DNA from: Candidatus Bathyarchaeota archaeon
GTDB taxonomy: Archaea > Thermoproteota > Bathyarchaeia > TCS64
Assembly: GCA_030670015.1 (NCBI GenBank)
Contig: DAOVCM010000018.1
Coordinates: 1-10,026, forward strand
Reading direction: 5' to 3'
DNA: 10,026 nucleotides
The position numbers and the translations under genes are program-made. The notes under the pieces are model-generated. The model searched no databases. It worked only from the letters and a program-made list of their open reading frames with translations, and was not told where the DNA came from. Below are positions 5,733-10,026 of the stretch, one piece after another. Numbering within the stretch: position 1 is the first letter of the stretch; every line of letters begins with the position of its first letter.

Positions 5733-6335
5733 ATGCATGTCATCAAGGACCCCGAGGTGGCTAAACTCTTCGCGGATGATACCCGTCGCAGGATGCTTCA
5801 TCTACTGGTGCATCATGAGATGTCTACGACAGGTTTAGCTAAAGCCTTGGGCAAGAGCCATTCTAGCATCGTTCACCATCTGAGCCTACTCAAGAAGGCA
5901 GGCCTGGTGGAGGAGACAAGAAGCGAAAAGGTGCGGAACATGGTTCAGCCCTTCTACAGAAGCGTGGGAAGGAGATTCCATATCTCATACTCTCTTAGTG
6001 AAGCCCTCGCCGATGATGAGGATTACTCTGCATGGCAGGAAGCCTCCATTCAACGGTTGGTAGACGGATTAGAAGCCTTCGACCTCCATGTTCCAGAGGG
6101 GAAAGAGGATAGGATTAAAGAACTGATTCAAACGTGTTATCTACGCGAGCAAAAAGCCTTCGAGGAATCTTTAGAGCAACGAAAAAAACCTGTTAAACTA
6201 GGAAGACATGCTAGCATGTCTCTGGTCCGTATCATCTCCCACATTAAACTCGCCCAAGACGATGAGCATAAAAAAGCCATCGAGGAGCTACAAGAGCTCC
6301 TCAGACTCAAAACAAACGAGGCTGAGACACATTGA
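5733..6335 (+). CDS. ArsR-like winged-helix transcriptional regulator
   Basis: DNA-binding regulator, probably a dimer controlling its own operon. I take the start as the ATG at 5733 (200 residues), because HVIKDPEVAKLFADDTRRRMLHLL matches the usual ArsR start; an in-frame TTG at 5721 would add only four residues. The winged helix covers about 3-80: TTGLAKALG (33-41), recognition helix HSSIVHHLSLLKKAGLV (43-59), then the wing strands EETRSEKVRNMVQPFYRSV. The rest (about 90-196) is charged and helical, with likely coiled coil near 120-150 and 168-190, an effector or dimer region not seen in minimal ArsR proteins. There is only one cysteine and no CxC metal site, so metal sensing is unlikely. 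Its TGA shares one base with the following ABC gene's ATG (TGATG), which suggests translational coupling and control of the exporter. The effector is unknown. Confidence 0.82.
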   Translation: MHVIKDPEVAKLFADDTRRRMLHLLVHHEMSTTGLAKALGKSHSSIVHHLSLLKKAGLVEETRSEKVRNMVQPFYRSVGRRFHISYSLSEALADDEDYSAWQEASIQRLVDGLEAFDLHVPEGKEDRIKELIQTCYLREQKAFEESLEQRKKPVKLGRHASMSLVRIISHIKLAQDDEHKKAIEELQELLRLKTNEAETH

Positions 6336-8227
6336 TGGGACAGCAGATCTCCCGTGGGGAGGTCAAAAGGAAGCAGAAGCCGCGGCTGAATACCATCAAG
6401 CGGATTTTCGGTTATATTTCCCATCATTGGCAGCTCAAGGCCATCCTGATGCTAATAGTCCTCACCACGATTCTGGATGTTCTATCACCTGCTGTCATAG
6501 GCGGTATTATTGATATCGTGAGAGATGCTGCTGCTGGAAAAGCGATCAAACCAGGCATAGGGATAGGGGGAGTAACTTTCAATTTTTTGTATCCAATTGT
6601 ATCATGGGTTGCATCCATGTCTGGATTCGACCCGAACCAGGCTACACTCCTCGTTTTCTCCCTCTCCCTTGTAGCAATCTCAGCTATAACAGGGCTATTC
6701 AATTATCTCCAGAGATACGCCTCTACGATCATCTCACAGAAAGGGTCATTTGACCTTAGGCAGGACATGTACAACTCATTGCTGGAACAATCATTCAGCT
6801 TCTACGACAAGCAGAGAACGGGGCAGCTCATGGCTAGGGCTACGGGCGATATCAACATGCTAGGGAGGTTCTTCAACTTTGGGCTCCGTATGCTCTTGTC
6901 CTCAGGTCTACTCACTATAATGGTGATCTACTCACTGGTGTCAATTAACCCTGAGCTGACTCTTGTGTCCGTGGTGGTTTTGCCATTCATTCTGTTTGCA
7001 GCTAGAAAATACTCCCAAAAGATAGGCCCCCTCTGGAGAGCTGTCAGAGAACAGAACGGCGTGATCACCTCGGTGATCCAGGAGAACTTGTCTGGTGTTC
7101 GTGTGGTCCGCGGATTCAGCAGGGAGCCCTTCGAGGAAGAGAAATTCTACAGAGAATGCGAGAAATACTTTGATGTCAACGTGAACATGGCGAAGATACG
7201 GGCCTTCTTCATGCCATTGGCGAGCTTCATCTCTTCCATAGGTATTGTTATGATCATCTGGCATGGAGGTGGACAGGTAATCAGTGGAACTCTCAGCTTG
7301 GGTAGCATGGTAGCCTTCTACTTCTATCTGGCCCGTCTCATGCGCCCTATACGTATGATAGGCTTCATGACTTCCATGTTCGTCCGGGCTACAACCGCGG
7401 GGGATCGAGTATTTGAAATCATCGACGCGGAGATCGATGTCTCAGATAGAGAGGATGCTGAGGATCTAAAGACAATCGAGGGCCGGATCAACTTCGAGGA
7501 GGTATGGTTCAGCTATGACGGAGAAAACATGGTGCTCAGGGATATAAACCTTGAAGTCAAACCTGGTGAGACTATAGCCATTCTAGGCGCCACCGGCTCG
7601 GGGAAGAGTAGCATCATAAACCTCATCCCTCGGTTCTATGATGTCACCAAAGGCGCCATTAAAATTGATGGGAAAGACATCAGGGACCTCACAATCAAAT
7701 CCCTCAGAGAACACATTGGCATAGTACGTCAAGATCCCTTCATATTCTCCACCACCCTGTGGGAGAACATAGTCTACGGGGTTAAGGTTGTCAAATTCGA
7801 CGATGTTGTGAAAGCGGCGAGACGTGCGAAGATCCACGAATTCATCAGTTCATTACCTGACAGATACGACACACGAGTAGGAGAAAGAGGTGTGACCCTG
7901 TCGGGGGGTCAGAAGCAGCGCGTTGCAATCGCTCGTGCTCTGTTGAAGAACCCTAAGATCCTCATCTTGGACGACTCCACAAGTAGCGTGGACACCCAGA
8001 CCGAGTACGAGATCCAGCAGGCTCTCGACGAGTTGCTAGTGGACAGAACCACTTTCATCATCACGCAGCGGCTCTCATCCATAAAAAAAGCTGATTACAT
8101 CATAGTTCTTGAAGATGGAAACATAGCTGAGGAGGGCAGACACGAGGAGTTGATGGAGCTGAACGGCATCTACAGGTCACTATACGAGACGCAGGTTTCT
8201 GAGATAGACGAAGGGAGGGAAGCCTAG
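6335..8227 (+). CDS. ABC exporter half-transporter, subunit with degenerate ATP site
   Basis: Type I ABC exporter (MdlB/MsbA-like) of 630 residues: six-helix membrane domain, then ATPase domain. The start is the ATG at 6335, overlapping the regulator stop; an in-frame TTG at 6332 is less likely. Membrane helices fall near 34-60, 103-126, 186-204, 207-224, 292-311 and 322-345, with a long outer loop (61-102) between the first two. ATPase motifs: aromatic A-loop Y394, Walker A G418ATGSGKSS (K424), Q466, an intact LSGGQKQR (522-529), Walker B ILILD546 followed by D547 where the catalytic Glu should be, and Q578 in TQRLSS where the switch His should be. These changes make its own ATP site non-canonical, as in TM287 and similar subunits, while its signature still serves the partner. 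Expected to pair with the next gene's product in the plasma membrane. Substrate unknown: drugs, lipids and peptides are all possible. Confidence 0.93.
   Translation: MGQQISRGEVKRKQKPRLNTIKRIFGYISHHWQLKAILMLIVLTTILDVLSPAVIGGIIDIVRDAAAGKAIKPGIGIGGVTFNFLYPIVSWVASMSGFDPNQATLLVFSLSLVAISAITGLFNYLQRYASTIISQKGSFDLRQDMYNSLLEQSFSFYDKQRTGQLMARATGDINMLGRFFNFGLRMLLSSGLLTIMVIYSLVSINPELTLVSVVVLPFILFAARKYSQKIGPLWRAVREQNGVITSVIQENLSGVRVVRGFSREPFEEEKFYRECEKYFDVNVNMAKIRAFFMPLASFISSIGIVMIIWHGGGQVISGTLSLGSMVAFYFYLARLMRPIRMIGFMTSMFVRATTAGDRVFEIIDAEIDVSDREDAEDLKTIEGRINFEEVWFSYDGENMVLRDINLEVKPGETIAILGATGSGKSSIINLIPRFYDVTKGAIKIDGKDIRDLTIKSLREHIGIVRQDPFIFSTTLWENIVYGVKVVKFDDVVKAARRAKIHEFISSLPDRYDTRVGERGVTLSGGQKQRVAIARALLKNPKILILDDSTSSVDTQTEYEIQQALDELLVDRTTFIITQRLSSIKKADYIIVLEDGNIAEEGRHEELMELNGIYRSLYETQVSEIDEGREA
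8213..8218 (+). promoter_or_regulatory. Shine-Dalgarno of the second ABC gene, inside the first
   Basis: GGGAGG, containing the GGAGG complementary to the 16S rRNA 3' end, lies in the last codons of the upstream gene, 11 nt before the ATG at 8230. It favours that ATG over the in-frame one at 8236. Confidence 0.5.
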
Positions 8228-8229
8228 AT

Positions 8230-10026
8230 ATGGGTATGCGTGGTCACTGGCGTCACCGGCTTGGAGAAGAGGAGGAAGAATATGAGCGAACTATCCCCGA
8301 TAGAGTCCTATTCTTGAGGATGATTCAGTACATATCACGGCAGCGACGACAATCCATGACATTAATCTTGGCAATCCTGGTGTCAACGCTGATAAATCTG
8401 GCTCCTCCTTACATGTTCTCCCTGGCTATAGACAAATATATCAGCAACTTGGATACAGCAGGTCTAACTATCATAAGTATAGCTTTCGTTATCGTCTACG
8501 CTATCACCTTCGTCACCCAGTTTAGTCATAGATATCTTGTCAACTGGCTTGGCAGCAAGTTAGAGCTTGACATGAGGATGGACATCTTCCGCCACCTTCA
8601 GATGCTCTCCCTTAAATTTTATGCGAAACGAGAGGTAGGCAGCATCGTGTCCAGAGCTACGAACGATATAGACAAGATAACAGAGCTGGTTACAAGTGGC
8701 GTGGCAAGCGTCATAGCCGACTTGATAACTTTGGTGGGAATCGTCGCAATCATGCTCTGGATGAACACATGGCTGAGCCTTATCACCTTCAGTATAATCC
8801 CCCTGATGGTAGTCTTCCTGTACATATGGGGTAGAAAGGTGAGGAAGGTGTATAGGGAGACCCGTAAGACAATTGCTAGTGTCTCCGCGAAGATGGAGGA
8901 GAGCGTAAGTGGCATGAAGGAGATCCAGTCTTACAGTCGGGAGGGCGAGACACGCCGAGAGTTCCAACAGGTCAATGTCTCAAACATGCAGGCAAACGTC
9001 CAGGCGGGACAGGTGATGTCAGCCTTCTGGCCGGCAGTCAGTATATTCACTGCCGTAGGTAACTGTATCGTACTCTGGTTCGGCGGTTCCGCGGTTATGA
9101 ACGGCACCCTCAGCGTGGGCGTCCTCTTTGGTTTCATGTCCTACCTTAACAGGTTCTTCTGGCCCATTCAAGATCTAAGCACATTCTGGAACAACGTCCA
9201 GTCTGCCCTAGCCGCAGCTGAGCGAGTATTCGGCATTATAGACACAGACATAGAGATAGAAGATGACGCAGATGCGTATGAGCTGCAAGGTATCGAGGGA
9301 AAAATAGTGTACGAGTGTCTCACGTTCAGCTACTACCCCGGGCAACCCGTTCTCAAGGACATCAAACTCACCATCGAGCCCAACACGACCACCGCGCTTG
9401 TAGGACCCACAGGCGCAGGCAAGACAACGATGATCAACCTCCTCTACCGGTTCTACGACCCCCAGCAGGGTCGAATCACCGTAGACGATCACGACCTTCG
9501 AGACATAAAGATACCGTCTCTCCGTAGACAGATGGCCATCGTCCTTCAGGACACATATCTATTCTCGGGTACAATTATGGAAAATATAAAATATGGTAGA
9601 ATCGATGCTACAGACGAAGAAGTTATAACAGTTACTAAAGCAGTCAGCGCCCACGAGTTCATCGAAAAGCTCCCTGAAGGCTATAACACCGAGGTTAGAG
9701 AGCGGGGGAGCAGGCTGAGCATGGGTCAGAGACAGCTCATCTCCCTTGCCAGAGCATTGCTTGCGGATCCCCGGGTCCTTATAATGGACGAGGCCACATC
9801 GAGTATTGACGCATATACCGAGCTCATCATCAAACAAGCTATGGAAAAAGTGTTGAGGAATCGTACCTCTATCGTCATCGCCCACCGCCTCTCAACTGTG
9901 CGGAACGCCGACCTCATCGTAGTCCTGAACGAAGGAAAGATCGTTGAGAGAGGCACCCACAACGAACTCCTTGAAAGAGGAGGCCTCTATCGCCGGCTAT
10001 ACGAGATGCAGTTCAGGTACGAACAG
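8230..10026 (+). CDS. ABC exporter half-transporter, catalytic partner subunit, 3'-truncated by window edge
   Basis: The frame is open from the ATG at 8230, 2 nt after the previous stop, to the last base: 599 codons, nearly the whole protein. It is the second half of the heterodimeric exporter. A hydrophilic N-terminus with a run of five Glu (13-17) precedes six membrane helices (first near 43-66, second near 79-98, separated by a short outer loop of about 12 residues, unlike the long loop of the partner). ATPase motifs: Walker A G392PTGAGKTT (K398), Q440, Walker B VLIMD520 with catalytic E521, D-loop SSID (524-527) and switch H552 (AHRLSTV), all canonical. The signature is L496SMGQ500, with Met498 for the first Gly. 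It therefore supplies the working ATP site and a weakened signature to the partner's degenerate site. No frameshift is seen; only the C-terminal tail is missing. Confidence 0.93.
   Translation, partial: MGMRGHWRHRLGEEEEEYERTIPDRVLFLRMIQYISRQRRQSMTLILAILVSTLINLAPPYMFSLAIDKYISNLDTAGLTIISIAFVIVYAITFVTQFSHRYLVNWLGSKLELDMRMDIFRHLQMLSLKFYAKREVGSIVSRATNDIDKITELVTSGVASVIADLITLVGIVAIMLWMNTWLSLITFSIIPLMVVFLYIWGRKVRKVYRETRKTIASVSAKMEESVSGMKEIQSYSREGETRREFQQVNVSNMQANVQAGQVMSAFWPAVSIFTAVGNCIVLWFGGSAVMNGTLSVGVLFGFMSYLNRFFWPIQDLSTFWNNVQSALAAAERVFGIIDTDIEIEDDADAYELQGIEGKIVYECLTFSYYPGQPVLKDIKLTIEPNTTTALVGPTGAGKTTMINLLYRFYDPQQGRITVDDHDLRDIKIPSLRRQMAIVLQDTYLFSGTIMENIKYGRIDATDEEVITVTKAVSAHEFIEKLPEGYNTEVRERGSRLSMGQRQLISLARALLADPRVLIMDEATSSIDAYTELIIKQAMEKVLRNRTSIVIAHRLSTVRNADLIVVLNEGKIVERGTHNELLERGGLYRRLYEMQFRYEQ

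Noticed and set aside
7970..7975. Asp-Asp in the first ABC subunit considered as loss-of-function decay or sequencing error
   Set aside because: The switch His change in the same subunit and the signature change in the partner give a coherent heterodimer pattern, and both frames are intact.
8560..8967. Minus-strand frames of 135 and 98 codons
   Set aside because: They are opposite the second ABC gene, whose frame is open and fully motif-bearing from 8230 to the window end.

Overview
The window looks like chromosomal DNA from an archaeon, most likely of the TACK group (Thermoproteota in the wide sense, for example a Bathyarchaeia-like lineage); the exact lineage cannot be fixed from sequence reading alone. 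The reasons are an Alba chromatin protein, a Sulfolobus-type single-OB-fold SSB with an Arg/Gly-rich tail, an AbrB-PhoU fusion protein, a stand-alone archaeal 6-phospho-3-hexuloisomerase, TATA-like boxes about 25-45 nt upstream of genes, a GGTGAT Shine-Dalgarno, and starts with little or no leader. Genes are compact with fairly balanced base composition; the intergenic stretches are clearly A+T-rich.

Layout, left to right. 1-729 (+): 3' part of an ECF-transporter T component, cut by the window edge. 820-1869 (+): AbrB-PhoU regulator. 2095-2685 (+): 6-phospho-3-hexuloisomerase. 2686-3081: non-coding, with several short palindromes. 3082-3357 (-): Alba, divergent from 3569-4024 (+): SSB. 4025-4423: non-coding, between the convergent SSB and CoA-transferase genes. 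4424-5623 (-): class III (CaiB/BaiF, Frc-like) CoA-transferase. 5733-6335 (+): ArsR-like winged-helix regulator, followed with a 1-nt overlap by 6335-8227 and then after 2 nt by 8230-10026 (runs off the edge), which encode the two half-transporters of an ABC exporter.

The best-defined functional unit is the right-hand operon. The two ABC subunits have complementary lesions: the first has Asp for the catalytic Glu and Gln for the switch His but an intact LSGGQ, while the second has intact Glu and His but LSMGQ. This is the pattern of a heterodimeric exporter with one degenerate and one competent ATP site (TM287/288, BmrCD, LmrCD class). The regulator gene ahead of it has a 20-bp palindrome directly after its TATA box, a likely autoregulatory operator, which also lies in the short region shared with the divergent CoA-transferase gene.

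The left-hand genes (transport, phosphate-linked regulation, sugar phosphate metabolism, chromatin and ssDNA binding) look like ordinary housekeeping genes. I saw no mobile element, CRISPR array, tRNA or rRNA. I do not see a clearly undescribed system; the items worth checking are the asymmetric exporter with its operator, and the palindromes around alba.
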